Below, one piece after another: positions 1-9,518 of a stretch of DNA of 64,000 nucleotides. Within the stretch, counting starts at the first letter, position 1; each line of letters begins with the position of its first letter. Source of the stretch: Citrobacter europaeus (GTDB lineage Bacteria; Pseudomonadota; Gammaproteobacteria; Enterobacterales; Enterobacteriaceae); contig CP083650.1 in NCBI GenBank assembly GCA_020099315.1, positions 2,790,001 through 2,854,000 of the forward strand, read 5' to 3'. The position numbers and the translations under genes are program-made. Under the pieces are notes generated by a model. That model was not told the origin of the DNA. It saw only the letters and a program-made list of their open reading frames with translations, and made no database searches.

Positions 1-718
1 TCTCGCTCAGATGTCCCAGCAGACCAAAACCGGTAACGTCGGTCATGGCTTTCACGCCGTCGATATCGGCGAATGCCGCCCCTGCAATGTTCATCCGGCA
101 CATCACTTCCGTCGCCAGTCCTTTGTGTTCGTCTTTCAGCAGCGATTTTTTCTCTGCGGTAGTCAGGACGCCAATACCCAGCGGCTTGGTCAGGAACAAC
201 TTACATCCGGCCTCGGCGGTGCTGTTTTTCTTCACGCGTTCGGTCGGCACAATGCCGGTTACCGCAAGGCCAAAGATAGGTTCTGGGGCATCGATAGAGT
301 GGCCGCCCGCCAGCGCAATACCCGCCTGACGGCAGGCAAAGCGTCCGCCTTCGGTAACTTCGCGGGCGATTTCCGGCGCCAGCTTATCAAGCGGCCAACC
401 CAGAATAGCAATTGCCATAATCGGTTTGCCGCCCATTGCGAAAATATCGCTGATGGCGTTAGTCGCAGCGATGCGGCCAAAATCAAACGGATTATCGACA
501 ATCGGCATAAAGAAATCGGTGGTGCTGATAACGCTGGTGCCGTTCCCCAGATCGTATACGGCCGCGTCGTCTCGGGTTTCATTACCCACCAGTAAGTTCG
601 GATCAACAAACTTCGCCTGCTCGCTGTGCAGAATGGTTTCCAGCACTTTTGGGGAAATTTTACAACCGCAACCGGCTCCGTGGCTGTATTGCGTTAAACG
701 AATAGCTTGCTCGCTCAT
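1..718 (-). CDS. selD: Selenophosphate synthetase (selenide, water dikinase), 3' end outside the window
   Basis: Makes monoselenophosphate from selenide and ATP in the cytoplasm, the selenium donor for selenocysteine and selenouridine. About 239 of the usual 347 residues are inside the window. The N-terminus reads MSEQAIRLTQYSHGAGCGCK, placing the catalytic Cys17 and Lys20 where E. coli SelD has them; the next blocks (DDAAVYDLGNGTSVISTTDF, then AGGHSID) are the nucleotide and metal-binding parts of the AIRS fold. The enzyme itself is the cysteine form. The start at 718 follows AGGAGATGTCC. In E. coli selD is followed by topB, and ydjA lies upstream as here. Confidence 0.97.
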   Translation of the reverse strand, partial: MSEQAIRLTQYSHGAGCGCKISPKVLETILHSEQAKFVDPNLLVGNETRDDAAVYDLGNGTSVISTTDFFMPIVDNPFDFGRIAATNAISDIFAMGGKPIMAIAILGWPLDKLAPEIAREVTEGGRFACRQAGIALAGGHSIDAPEPIFGLAVTGIVPTERVKKNSTAEAGCKLFLTKPLGIGVLTTAEKKSLLKDEHKGLATEVMCRMNIAGAAFADIDGVKAMTDVTGFGLLGHLSE

Positions 719-834
719 GGACATCTCCTGTCATTGCAATCCGGATATGGTAGCGCTCATTCCATGATGTGGTAAGAGTGACTGTCTGAATTCGGGTGTC
801 TTTGCTCATAATCCAGACAGTTTTGCCGTTGATA

Positions 835-1386
835 TCAGAAATAACGGACGAATGCGCTCGGATCGGCAAGGTTAACCGTCGTGGACGCTTTGAGCTGTGG
901 TGTGCCCAGATAGAGAAAACCAACGATTTTATCCTGCGGGCGACAGTCAAACGCGTCACGAACGACCGCACTTTCGGTTAATGCGCCGCTGCGCCAGATA
1001 CCACCGAAGCCCTGCGCAATTGCAGCCATCTGCATGGCCATCACCGCACAACCGGCAGACATTTCCTGTTCCCATAACGGAACCTTGTCGTTTTCTTCAC
1101 ATTTCGCCACCACGGTAATAATCAGCGGCGCGCGAAACGGTGCGCTGCGCGCTTTTTCCTGGGCTTTCTCATCGCTGCCTGCGGCAATCGCGCCTTTTTC
1201 CAGCACATCACTAAAGCGTTCACGTCCCTCGCCCTCAATAACAAAGAACTGCCACGGTTGCAGCGTTTTGTGGTCCGGCGCGCGCATTCCCGCCCGTAGA
1301 ATATTTTGCAGTTGCTCTCCAGCCGGGGCCGGATCGACGAGACGAGAGGCGCTACGACGGGTCATAAGTAATTCGAGTGCATCCAT
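835..1386 (-). CDS. ydjA: Nitroreductase-family protein YdjA
   Basis: Small FMN-dependent oxidoreductase of the nitroreductase superfamily, 183 residues as in E. coli. Visible family marks are the N-terminal RRSASR phosphate-binding arginines, the RAGMRAPDHK segment and the GGIWRSGAL loop near the flavin. The physiological substrate is not known; family members reduce nitroaromatics or quinones with NAD(P)H. It lies upstream of selD on the same strand with a gap of about 115 bases, so the two may be cotranscribed, but I see no terminator or clear promoter between them. Start ATG at 1386. Confidence 0.95.
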   Translation of the reverse strand: MDALELLMTRRSASRLVDPAPAGEQLQNILRAGMRAPDHKTLQPWQFFVIEGEGRERFSDVLEKGAIAAGSDEKAQEKARSAPFRAPLIITVVAKCEENDKVPLWEQEMSAGCAVMAMQMAAIAQGFGGIWRSGALTESAVVRDAFDCRPQDKIVGFLYLGTPQLKASTTVNLADPSAFVRYF

Positions 1387-1561
1387 TTGCTTAACTCCAA
1401 CAATGAGATTTGTTCACAAAATTAACACGTGAGCGGATTTTGTTACAGCACAGGCGGTGATTCCTGCTGACAAGTGCCTGTCGGGTCATTACGATAGCCT
1501 CATCTTATCGCCTTTCTCCGGGATTTCGGGATGGCGTGTTGTTAATCGGTAGGGAGAATAC

Positions 1562-3418
1562 ATGCGAACCCTGTGGCGATTTATTGCCGGATTTTTTAAA
1601 TGGACATGGCGATTACTCAATTTCGTCCGTGAATTTGTGCTTAACCTGTTCTTCATCTTTTTGGTGCTGGTTGGCGTGGGCATCTGGATGCAGGTCAGCA
1701 GCAGCAATACCAGCGAACACGCTGAGCGAGGCGCGCTGCTGCTGGATATTTCGGGGGTGATTGTTGATAAACCCTCAAGCACCAGTCGTTTAAGCGTGAT
1801 TGGCCGTCAGCTGTTTGGTGCCAGTTCCGATCGTCTGCAGGAAAACTCCCTGTTCGATATCGTGAATACCATTCGTCAGGCAAAAGATGATCGCAACATC
1901 ACCGGCATCGTGATGGATCTGAAAAATTTTGCCGGGGCTGACCAGCCCTCCATGCAGTATATCGGCAAAGCGCTGCGGGAATTCCGTGACAGCGGGAAAC
2001 CGGTCTTTGCCGTGGGCGATAACTTCAGCCAGGGACAGTATTACCTCGCCAGTTTTGCCAACAAAATTTACCTCTCTCCTCAGGGTTCCGTTGATCTGCA
2101 CGGCTTTGCCACCAACGGTCTGTACTACAAGTCTCTGCTCGACAAACTGAAAGTCTCCACGCACGTGTTCCGTGTCGGAACCTATAAGTCTGCCGTAGAG
2201 CCGTTTATCCGCGATGATATGTCTCCTGCCGCGCGTGAAGCGGACAGCCGCTGGATCGGCGAGCTGTGGCAGAACTATCTCGACACGGTCGCCGCCAACC
2301 GCCAGATCCCTGCTCAGCAGGTGTTCCCTGGCGCGCAGGCGATGCTGGACGGATTAACGAAAGTCGATGGTGATACCGCGAAATACGCGCTCGACAACAA
2401 ACTGGTGGATGCACTCGCTTCCAGCGCTGAAGTCGAAAAAATGCTGACCAAACAGTTTGGCTGGAGCAAAGCGGATAAAAACTATCGCGCAGTCAGCTAT
2501 TACGATTATTCGCTGAAAACGCCAGCGGATACCGGAGACAGCATTGGCGTTATCTTCGCGAATGGCGCGATTATGGACGGTGAAGAAACCCCGGGAAATG
2601 TGGGTGGCGACACCACTGCCGCACAGATCCGCGAAGCGCGTCTCGACCCGAAAGTTAAAGCGATTGTGCTGCGTGTGAACAGCCCTGGCGGCAGCGTCAG
2701 CGCCTCTGAAGTCATTCGTGCTGAACTGGCTGCGGTAAAAGCGGCGGGTAAACCGGTTGTCGTTTCCATGGGCGGCATGGCGGCTTCTGGTGGATACTGG
2801 ATCTCCACGCCAGCCAGCTACATTGTGGCAAACCCCAGCACCTTGACCGGGTCAATCGGGATCTTTGGTGTGATCAACACCGTCGAAAACAGTCTGGATT
2901 CTATTGGCGTACATACCGACGGCGTGGCGACATCCCCGCTGGCGGATATCTCCATCACCAAAGCGTTACCGTCTGAAGTCCAGCAAATGATGCAACTGAG
3001 CATTGAGAACGGCTATAAGCGCTTTATCACGCTGGTTGCGGATGCGCGTAAGACAACGCCTGAGCAGATTGACAAAATCGCGCAGGGCCACGTCTGGACC
3101 GGTCAGGATGCGAAAGCCAACGGACTGGTAGACAGCCTCGGTGATTTTGACGACGCCGTCGCGAAAGCGGCTGAGCTTGCCAAACTGAAACAGTGGCATA
3201 TTGAGTATTATCAGGACGAACCAACATTCGTCGATATGGTGATGGACAGCATGTCAGGCTCCGTTCGCGCCATGCTGCCCGAAGCCATTCAGGCCATGCT
3301 CCCGCCACCGCTTGCTTCTGCGGCGAGCGCGGTAAAAGCGGAAAGCGATAAGCTGGCCGCGTTTAACGATCCGCAAAACCGATATGCGTTTTGCCTGACC
3401 TGCGCCAACGTTCGCTAA
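1562..3418 (+). CDS. sppA: Protease IV, signal peptide peptidase SppA
   Basis: Inner-membrane serine protease that digests cleaved signal peptides, working on the periplasmic side. The 618-residue length is full. A single N-terminal membrane segment (about residues 20-45, LNLFFIFLVLVGVGIWM) precedes two tandem SppA domains. The catalytic lysine in GTYKSAVEPF is codon 209 and the nucleophile in GGMAASGGYW is codon 409, exactly the K209/S409 dyad known for E. coli SppA. The start follows AGGGAGAATAC. A strong terminator follows at once, so sppA is a single-gene unit, with ansA-pncA beginning a new one. Confidence 0.97.
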   Translation: MRTLWRFIAGFFKWTWRLLNFVREFVLNLFFIFLVLVGVGIWMQVSSSNTSEHAERGALLLDISGVIVDKPSSTSRLSVIGRQLFGASSDRLQENSLFDIVNTIRQAKDDRNITGIVMDLKNFAGADQPSMQYIGKALREFRDSGKPVFAVGDNFSQGQYYLASFANKIYLSPQGSVDLHGFATNGLYYKSLLDKLKVSTHVFRVGTYKSAVEPFIRDDMSPAAREADSRWIGELWQNYLDTVAANRQIPAQQVFPGAQAMLDGLTKVDGDTAKYALDNKLVDALASSAEVEKMLTKQFGWSKADKNYRAVSYYDYSLKTPADTGDSIGVIFANGAIMDGEETPGNVGGDTTAAQIREARLDPKVKAIVLRVNSPGGSVSASEVIRAELAAVKAAGKPVVVSMGGMAASGGYWISTPASYIVANPSTLTGSIGIFGVINTVENSLDSIGVHTDGVATSPLADISITKALPSEVQQMMQLSIENGYKRFITLVADARKTTPEQIDKIAQGHVWTGQDAKANGLVDSLGDFDDAVAKAAELAKLKQWHIEYYQDEPTFVDMVMDSMSGSVRAMLPEAIQAMLPPPLASAASAVKAESDKLAAFNDPQNRYAFCLTCANVR

Positions 3419-3424
3419 CTATTG

Positions 3425-3453
3425 ACCCCTCTTCAGGATGAAGAGGGGTTTTC
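3425..3453 (+). terminator. Rho-independent terminator of sppA
   Basis: Nine-base stem CCCCTCTTC / GAAGAGGGG around AGGAT, followed by TTTTC, seven bases after the sppA stop codon. Confidence 0.9.
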
Positions 3454-3473
3454 TTTGAGACAGAAGATAAGTC

Positions 3474-4490
3474 ATGCAAAAGAAATCGATTTACGTTGCC
3501 TATACCGGCGGTACCATTGGTATGCAGCGCTCCGAACAGGGTTATATTCCTGTTTCCGGTCATCTCCAGCGTCAGCTGGCGTTGATGCCTGAATTCCACC
3601 GCCCAGAGATGCCAGACTTCACCATCCACGAATATGTCCCGCTGATGGATTCCTCCGACATGACGCCTGAAGACTGGCAGCATATTGCGGAAGACATTAA
3701 AGCGCACTACGACGATTACGACGGTTTTGTCATCCTGCACGGTACTGACACCATGGCGTTTACGGCTTCAGCGCTCTCTTTCATGCTGGAGAATTTGGGT
3801 AAACCGGTAATTGTGACAGGGTCACAAATCCCGCTGGCAGAGCTACGTTCAGACGGGCAAATCAATCTGCTGAATGCGCTGTACGTGGCGGCAAATTACC
3901 CGATCAATGAAGTGACCCTGTTTTTCAACAACCGACTGTTTCGCGGCAACCGTACCACTAAAGCGCACGCCGATGGTTTTGACGCCTTTGCTTCCCCTAA
4001 CCTTGCACCGCTGCTGGAAGCCGGGATCCATATCCGTCGACTGGGTACACCACCAGCCCCACACGGCACAGGCGAACTGATTGTTCATCCTATTACTCCA
4101 CAACCAATTGGCGTGGTCACCATTTATCCCGGCATCTCTGCTGATGTGGTGCGCAACTTCCTGCGCCAACCGGTAAAAGCGTTAATATTGCGCTCCTACG
4201 GCGTGGGCAATGCCCCACAAAACAAAGAATTTCTGAAAGAGCTTGAAGATGCGAGTTCGCGTGGCATTGTGGTGGTGAATCTGACCCAGTGTATGTCCGG
4301 CAAGGTAAATATGGGTGGCTATGCGACGGGGAATGCCCTGGCGCATGCTGGCGTGATTGGCGGCGCGGATATGACCGTCGAGGCTACGCTCACCAAATTG
4401 CACTATCTACTGAGCCAAGGACTGGACACGCAGACCATTCGTGAAGCAATGACGCAAAATCTGCGCGGCGAGCTTACCCCGGACGAATAA
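3474..4490 (+). CDS. ansA: Cytoplasmic L-asparaginase I
   Basis: Hydrolyses L-asparagine to aspartate and ammonia; the type I enzyme is cytoplasmic, and consistently there is no signal peptide. At 338 residues it has the E. coli length. The first catalytic threonine is Thr14 in YTGGTIGM; the second pair, Thr91-Asp92, sits in HGTDTMAF, and a lysine in RTTKAHADGF is near the known Lys163. The regulatory asparagine-binding C-terminal domain is complete. pncA starts seven bases after its stop, as in the known ansA-pncA operon, linking two amide-hydrolysing enzymes. Confidence 0.97.
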   Translation: MQKKSIYVAYTGGTIGMQRSEQGYIPVSGHLQRQLALMPEFHRPEMPDFTIHEYVPLMDSSDMTPEDWQHIAEDIKAHYDDYDGFVILHGTDTMAFTASALSFMLENLGKPVIVTGSQIPLAELRSDGQINLLNALYVAANYPINEVTLFFNNRLFRGNRTTKAHADGFDAFASPNLAPLLEAGIHIRRLGTPPAPHGTGELIVHPITPQPIGVVTIYPGISADVVRNFLRQPVKALILRSYGVGNAPQNKEFLKELEDASSRGIVVVNLTQCMSGKVNMGGYATGNALAHAGVIGGADMTVEATLTKLHYLLSQGLDTQTIREAMTQNLRGELTPDE

Positions 4491-4497
4491 GGAGTCT

Positions 4498-5142
4498 ATG
4501 CCCATGGCCCGAGCCTTACTGTTGGTCGATTTACAAAATGACTTTTGTGCCGGCGGCGCTCTCGCCGTTCCGCAAGGCGACAGCACAATCGATATTGCCA
4601 ACCGTCTGATTGACTGGTGCACAGTACGCGGCGACACTGTCGTTGCCAGTCTGGACTGGCACCCGGCGAATCACGGTAGCTTTGCCAGTCAGCATCAGGT
4701 CGAACCCTACAGTCAGGGGCAACTCGATGGCCTGGCGCAGACGTTCTGGCCCGATCATTGCGTGCAAAACAGCGAAGGGGCAGCTTTGCATCCGCTGTTG
4801 AACCAACGTGCGATTTCTCAAACCTTCACCAAGGGAGAGAATCTACTGGTCGACAGTTACAGTGCATTTTTTGATAACGGCCGTCGTCAGGCAACCGCGC
4901 TGAACGCTTGGCTGCTCGAACACCGCATTGCCGAGCTTATTATCATGGGGCTGGCTACCGACTATTGCGTTAAGTTCACCGTACTGGATGCGCTCGATCT
5001 TGGTTACACCGTCAGCGTGATTACCGACGGCTGTCGTGGCGTCAATATTCACCCCCAGGACAGTGCAGAGGCTTTTATGGAAATGGCGGCGGCGGGCGCA
5101 ACGCTGTATACGCTTGATGACTGGCTGGAAACCCAGCCGTAA
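4498..5142 (+). CDS. pncA: Nicotinamidase
   Basis: Converts nicotinamide to nicotinic acid and ammonia in the NAD salvage pathway; it also activates pyrazinamide. This isochorismatase-fold enzyme shows the triad Asp11 (LLLVDLQNDF), Lys112 (TKGENLLVDSY) and Cys157 (LATDYCVKF), and the metal ligands in DWHPANHGSF and WPDHC. Two starts are possible: ATG 4498 gives 214 residues, and ATG 4504 gives 212 with better spacing (nine instead of three bases) from AAGGAG. E. coli PncA has 213. It is translated directly behind ansA and ends at a hairpin terminator. Confidence 0.96.
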   Translation: MPMARALLLVDLQNDFCAGGALAVPQGDSTIDIANRLIDWCTVRGDTVVASLDWHPANHGSFASQHQVEPYSQGQLDGLAQTFWPDHCVQNSEGAALHPLLNQRAISQTFTKGENLLVDSYSAFFDNGRRQATALNAWLLEHRIAELIIMGLATDYCVKFTVLDALDLGYTVSVITDGCRGVNIHPQDSAEAFMEMAAAGATLYTLDDWLETQP

Positions 5143-5147
5143 GCGAT

Positions 5148-5178
5148 GCCGACAGGGTCACTCCTGTCGGCGCATTTT
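5148..5178 (+). terminator. Terminator of the ansA-pncA operon
   Basis: Perfect nine-base stem GCCGACAGG / CCTGTCGGC, then GCATTTTC, five bases after the pncA stop codon. It also separates pncA from the convergent ydjE. Confidence 0.8.
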
Positions 5179-5179
5179 C

Positions 5180-6538
5180 TCAGGCCAGCGCTGAAATCTC
5201 TTCCAGCGATACTTTGCGTGTTTCGATGCCAAAACAAAAAAGAATCAGCGCGCATAGCACCAACATTACGCCTAGCACGATAAAGACCGTAATCGACCCG
5301 TAACGGGTCAACAAAATAGCAACGCCATAAGGCGTAAACACCGCGACAATCCTTCCGACTGCATTCACAAAACCCGACCCCCGCAATCTAAGATGCGTGG
5401 GCCACAGTTCAGGGACATACACCGCAGAAGCAAAGCAAACATACATATACAGAAAAAAGATCATCACCAGCCCATAGCTCAGAATGGCCCACTCTTCGGT
5501 TTGAATCGAATAGAAATACCCGAGCAGCGCGATAATAATCAACAAGGATGAACCAAATAACCGCCGTGGAAAGCGATCGATAATTAGCGCAGCAATAAAT
5601 ATTCCAACCGGCGCGCCAATCATAATTATCGCGGTCATAAAGATGGATTTCGTTACATCGATTCCTGAATTAACAAATATCGTCGGGATCCATACCGTAA
5701 TGGTATAGAGCGAAATATTCATCGCGATAAGCACAGTGATCGCCACCAACGTACAGCGCAACATCGGCCCCTTGAACAGGAGCCAAAATGACCCACTTTC
5801 CGTGCTTAAGTCCGCCGTCAGGCAACCATTCTGGCAGGAGGATAAAGTGATGTTTTTTTCTTTCTCAATTTGCGATTCCACCTGTAAAAGATGTTTTTCA
5901 GCTTCACTTCTTTGACCTTTACCAGCCAGCCAACGCGGGGATTCAATATAGTATTTTCCCGACAGATACCAGGCCAACAGCATTGCCATACCACCAAGCA
6001 AAAACATCACCCGCCAGCTTATAAAGGCAATAATCACGACGCCAATTGCCGCCGATAGCATTGGCGCCCAGTTGCCGACAAACGACAGGCGGGCAGACCA
6101 TTTTCCGCGCACCTCAGGCGGAATAAATTCCGTAAATGAGGCATAGCCCACCATAATTAGCGCCCCCATTCCAACCCCCATCAGACAGCGGAAAAAGATA
6201 AGCCAATACATGTTGGGCACAAACGTTGCCGCACAGGCTGAGGCCCCGACGATTAGCAAATTGATACGGAACGCTTTGCGTCGTCCGAAGTAATCACCAA
6301 TAAAGCCACCGCCGAGTGAACCGATAAAGTAGCCGAACATCAACGCTGAGGTAAACGCGGCATTCAGATAATTATTTGACCAGCCGGTACTGACTAATTT
6401 TGCCAATACCACATTCCCGGAGTAGCTGAGAAAACCGGTTATTAATAAACTAAAACTAATAATGCCGAAAATACGAAAATGAAATCGAGATAAAGGTAAG
6501 CGATCTAATCTTGCGCCGATAGGGTCACATTTTTCCAT
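5180..6538 (-). CDS. ydjE: MFS transporter of the sugar-porter type, YdjE
   Basis: Twelve-segment major facilitator superfamily permease, 452 residues as in E. coli. The loop after TM2 reads GGGFIGDYFGRRKAF, the conserved G-D-x-x-GRR motif, and ESPRWLAGKG after TM6 is the PESPRWL-type sugar-porter motif. It belongs to the same branch as YdjK in this window. It is the last gene of the minus-strand ydj cluster, downstream of ydjF, and probably imports the cluster's carbohydrate or sugar acid across the inner membrane. The substrate is not established; the role rests on family and gene context. Confidence 0.94.
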   Translation of the reverse strand: MEKCDPIGARLDRLPLSRFHFRIFGIISFSLLITGFLSYSGNVVLAKLVSTGWSNNYLNAAFTSALMFGYFIGSLGGGFIGDYFGRRKAFRINLLIVGASACAATFVPNMYWLIFFRCLMGVGMGALIMVGYASFTEFIPPEVRGKWSARLSFVGNWAPMLSAAIGVVIIAFISWRVMFLLGGMAMLLAWYLSGKYYIESPRWLAGKGQRSEAEKHLLQVESQIEKEKNITLSSCQNGCLTADLSTESGSFWLLFKGPMLRCTLVAITVLIAMNISLYTITVWIPTIFVNSGIDVTKSIFMTAIIMIGAPVGIFIAALIIDRFPRRLFGSSLLIIIALLGYFYSIQTEEWAILSYGLVMIFFLYMYVCFASAVYVPELWPTHLRLRGSGFVNAVGRIVAVFTPYGVAILLTRYGSITVFIVLGVMLVLCALILFCFGIETRKVSLEEISALA

Positions 6539-6678
6539 CTGGATGCCTCAAACTCAGCTAAATAGAAAGTATGGCGATCGCGGCAGAAACAATTTTGCCG
6601 CGCCATCCATCATCATTAGATTCTTATGGCATTTTCCAGGTGCAAACTAAAATAATATCGACGCAACTCACGCTACAA

Positions 6679-7437
6679 TTAATAAACGAGTTGAATATTA
6701 TTCTCTTGGCAAAATGCAATCCACTCTGCACCCGGTGCCTTATTGGTTATAAGATAATTAATATGGCTAAAGTCAACGAGCTGGACGAAAGCTTTGCGAT
6801 CAAATTTTGAGTGATCAACCAACAGCGCCACTTCAGTCGCCTGACGGATCATGGTTTTTTTGATTTCCGCTTCCGCTTCGTTAGAATCAAGCGCCCCGCT
6901 CTGCATATCCAGTCCTTTGCAGCTCATCACCATAATATCAACATGATAGCGGCTGATAATCTCCTTGGTGATCCTTCCCTGCAGCGACAGTGTATTCTTG
7001 TTCAATTCACCGCCGGTAGAAACCACGTTAATTTCTGACTGCGCCAATTCATGAAAAGCTTCAGCCGAGTTGGTAAGCAGTGTCAGATCGTTTCTTTCCT
7101 TCAACAGCTTTAATAATTCCATCGCAGTACTGCTGGAGTCGGCAGCCATCGTGGTCTTATTTTTAATAAACGGCAATGCATTACGGGCAATGATCTGCTT
7201 CTCTTCAAAGAAAGATTTTGCTCGCTTATAAAAATGAATATTATCGGACAACGCGGTGGTATTGAGCACTGCACCGCCATATGTTCGAGTCAAAAAACCT
7301 TCATCTTCCAGTTTTTCAAGATCGCGGCGAATCGTTTCCTCAGTTACCTGAAAGATTGAACTTAAATTCGATACCGCCACTTTCTTATCGTTAGCCACCA
7401 TTTGCTTAATGGCCTGAATCCTGTCTTTTGCCGCCAC
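6679..7437 (-). CDS. ydjF: DeoR-family transcriptional regulator YdjF
   Basis: DeoR-type regulator: an N-terminal winged helix (about residues 5-55, TEETIRRDLEKLEDEGFL is the recognition region) and a C-terminal sugar-phosphate-sensing domain with DSSSTAMELL and TNSAEA motifs. The reading frame is open to 7506, but GTG at 7437 preceded by CAGAGGTGTCATC gives 252 residues starting with AAKDRIQAIK, exactly the E. coli YdjF length; I take GTG as the start. Members usually repress a neighbouring sugar catabolic operon and are released by a phosphorylated intermediate, so it probably controls the ydj genes. Confidence 0.93.
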   Translation of the reverse strand: MAAKDRIQAIKQMVANDKKVAVSNLSSIFQVTEETIRRDLEKLEDEGFLTRTYGGAVLNTTALSDNIHFYKRAKSFFEEKQIIARNALPFIKNKTTMAADSSSTAMELLKLLKERNDLTLLTNSAEAFHELAQSEINVVSTGGELNKNTLSLQGRITKEIISRYHVDIMVMSCKGLDMQSGALDSNEAEAEIKKTMIRQATEVALLVDHSKFDRKAFVQLVDFSHINYLITNKAPGAEWIAFCQENNIQLVY

Positions 7438-7573
7438 GATGACACCTCTGTTTCCTGCAAAGTAATAATAAGACCCTAGTATCTCACAGGCTATGTTTAT
7501 TTTCAAAAGAACATGTCTGAATCACAGATTTTAATGCTATTTTACACAGAAACAGAGGTCAGTCCCATCAGGC

Positions 7574-8557
7574 TTATTTGCTATCCAACGCTTCTGCCAT
7601 TTGTCTCATCAATAATGAATCATCATCTGACAGAGGAATAGTTAACGCCTCAACATTATCACGAACCTGCTCAGGCGCAGTTGCGCCGCTCAGTAAGGTG
7701 ATTAAATCACTTTGCTTTAATATCCACGCCAGAGCCAGCGCGGGGATTGTACAATGGTATTTCTCGCACAGCGGCCGCCATTGCTCAAGCATGTCAATCA
7801 CCCTCAGCATATTGTCCCGTTGGAACCAGACTTTGTTGGCCCGCGCACCGCCAGGGACATAATCCCGATCAATAGTCCCGGTCAGGAGTCCCTGCTCGAG
7901 CGGTGAATAAACCTGCACAACAATGCCATTCTGCTGGCATAACGGCAGCAGTTCAGTTTCCAGTGCGCGATCAAGAATGCTGTATTTGGCCTGGATGATA
8001 TCCAGCTCACCATGTTTGAGATACTCTTTGATATGCCCGGCATCCACGTTTGCGGCACCTATAGATCGAATTTTGCCTTCTTTCTTCAGGGCGTTCAGCG
8101 TATCAACAGTTTCCGCTATCGGCGTAAAACAGGGTTCGACCGACTGCCAATGGGTCATATAGATATCAATGCTGTCGATACCCAATCTTTGCAGGCTGGC
8201 ATCAACCTCTTCGCGAATAGATTCAGGCGTGAGGTTTTTATACAGCTGGCGATCGCCCACTTTGTTAAACAGGCTACCTGTTCGCTCCCAGACGATGCCG
8301 CATTTGGTTTCAACCACTACCTCACTGCGCGGCAGCTTTTTCAGCGCCTGCCCGACAATCACTTCACTGTTGCCAAAGTTGTAGCCTGGCGCGGTATCTA
8401 TCAAATTGATACCGCAGCGATGCGCCTCAACAATGGTATCGATACAAATCTGCAGATCGAGATCGCCATTCCATGCGGGGCCGCCGCCAATAGCCCATGT
8501 GCCTAATCCCATGCGGGAAAGCATAATATCCGTACTGCCTAAAGGAATCATTTTCAT
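7574..8557 (-). CDS. ydjG: Aldo-keto reductase YdjG
   Basis: NAD(P)H-dependent (beta/alpha)8-barrel oxidoreductase of 327 residues. The AKR tetrad is visible: Asp in NLIDTAPGYNFG with the Tyr four residues later, Lys in VVVETKCG and His in YMTHWQS. E. coli YdjG is reported to reduce methylglyoxal with NADH, and work on the ydj cluster proposes that it reduces the aldehyde released by the YdjI aldolase. It starts nine bases after the ydjH stop, so it is read in the same message. The natural substrate remains inferred. Confidence 0.94.
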   Translation of the reverse strand: MKMIPLGSTDIMLSRMGLGTWAIGGGPAWNGDLDLQICIDTIVEAHRCGINLIDTAPGYNFGNSEVIVGQALKKLPRSEVVVETKCGIVWERTGSLFNKVGDRQLYKNLTPESIREEVDASLQRLGIDSIDIYMTHWQSVEPCFTPIAETVDTLNALKKEGKIRSIGAANVDAGHIKEYLKHGELDIIQAKYSILDRALETELLPLCQQNGIVVQVYSPLEQGLLTGTIDRDYVPGGARANKVWFQRDNMLRVIDMLEQWRPLCEKYHCTIPALALAWILKQSDLITLLSGATAPEQVRDNVEALTIPLSDDDSLLMRQMAEALDSK

Positions 8558-8566
8558 CTGCCGCTA

Positions 8567-9514
8567 TTACCCTTCGTATTCGTCAAGAAGTTGTTCAACC
8601 AACTTTCTGTTCTTCACGCCCGTCGTGGCGCCCACGCTCAGTACCGATATCGCTGCCGTTGCGTTAGCAAACAGCGCGCACTCGCGCAGCGGCTTGCCTT
8701 CAAGCAGTGCAGAGATAAATCCCGAGGCAAAATTATCTCCCGCACCGATGGTGTCGATAGCGGTAATTCCCGAAACTGCCGGGACCTCCATTTTCAGATC
8801 GGCACGTTTGATAAAGCAGCCTCTTTTGCCGGTCTTAATCACCACTGTTTTCACGCCACAGTCCAGGAAACTGTCGGCAATATCATCCAGCGTCTCTTTC
8901 CCGGTGAGCAGTTTTGCCTCCTCGAAATTGGGAAACAGATAATCGACGTAGCTTAACGCCTGGCGAATATCTTCCAGTGTTTCATTAAGCCGCGGCTTGA
9001 TCATATCGGCACAAATAATTAACTGATGCGCTTTCGCCTGAGTGAAAATTGCCGTCAGCGCATCGCCATCCAATAATGGGCTATTAAAAATACTTGCCAG
9101 CGACAGCAGTTTTGCCTGAGAGAAACGGTCAAAATCTACATCGTTTATATTCAACTGCCACAGGCTGCCGTTGCGGTTAGTCACAAAAGTACGCTCACCA
9201 TCAGCAGTGACTAAGCCCACATTGATAGAGGTATCAACATCGGCATCCTGTTTCAGACTCTGAATATCGATACTCTCCCGACGACAATGTTCGATAATAA
9301 AATGACCTGCCGCATCATCCCCCACCCGACTAATTAACGCTGTACGATGGCCAAGGCGAGAAATAATGGTCGCCTCATTAATAGCGTCGCCGCCCGTGGT
9401 CATGGCTATTCTTTCTAAAGGATAAGAGTCTACATCAAAGATATTTTTGCTCACTGGCTGCAAAGGAATATCAACAATTGCCGCCCCTATACAAATAACC
9501 TCGATATTATCCAT
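8567..9514 (-). CDS. ydjH: PfkB-family sugar kinase YdjH
   Basis: Ribokinase-type kinase. The PfkB signature AIDTIGAGDNFASGF near the C-terminus holds the catalytic Asp and the anion hole, and the N-terminal GGDAINEA motif is the sugar-binding lid. The frame is open to 9544, but ATG 9514, preceded by GGAATGACA in the end of ydjI, gives 315 residues as in E. coli. Published work on the K-12 enzyme found activity on long-chain sugar acids rather than common hexoses. It would phosphorylate the substrate that YdjI then cleaves. Only four bases separate it from ydjI. Confidence 0.94.
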   Translation of the reverse strand: MDNIEVICIGAAIVDIPLQPVSKNIFDVDSYPLERIAMTTGGDAINEATIISRLGHRTALISRVGDDAAGHFIIEHCRRESIDIQSLKQDADVDTSINVGLVTADGERTFVTNRNGSLWQLNINDVDFDRFSQAKLLSLASIFNSPLLDGDALTAIFTQAKAHQLIICADMIKPRLNETLEDIRQALSYVDYLFPNFEEAKLLTGKETLDDIADSFLDCGVKTVVIKTGKRGCFIKRADLKMEVPAVSGITAIDTIGAGDNFASGFISALLEGKPLRECALFANATAAISVLSVGATTGVKNRKLVEQLLDEYEG

Positions 9515-9518
9515 ATTG

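Noticed and set aside
6571..6810. 79-codon plus-strand frame over the ydjE-ydjF junction
   Set aside because: It overlaps the end of ydjF in antisense and holds the ydjE leader; no coding support.
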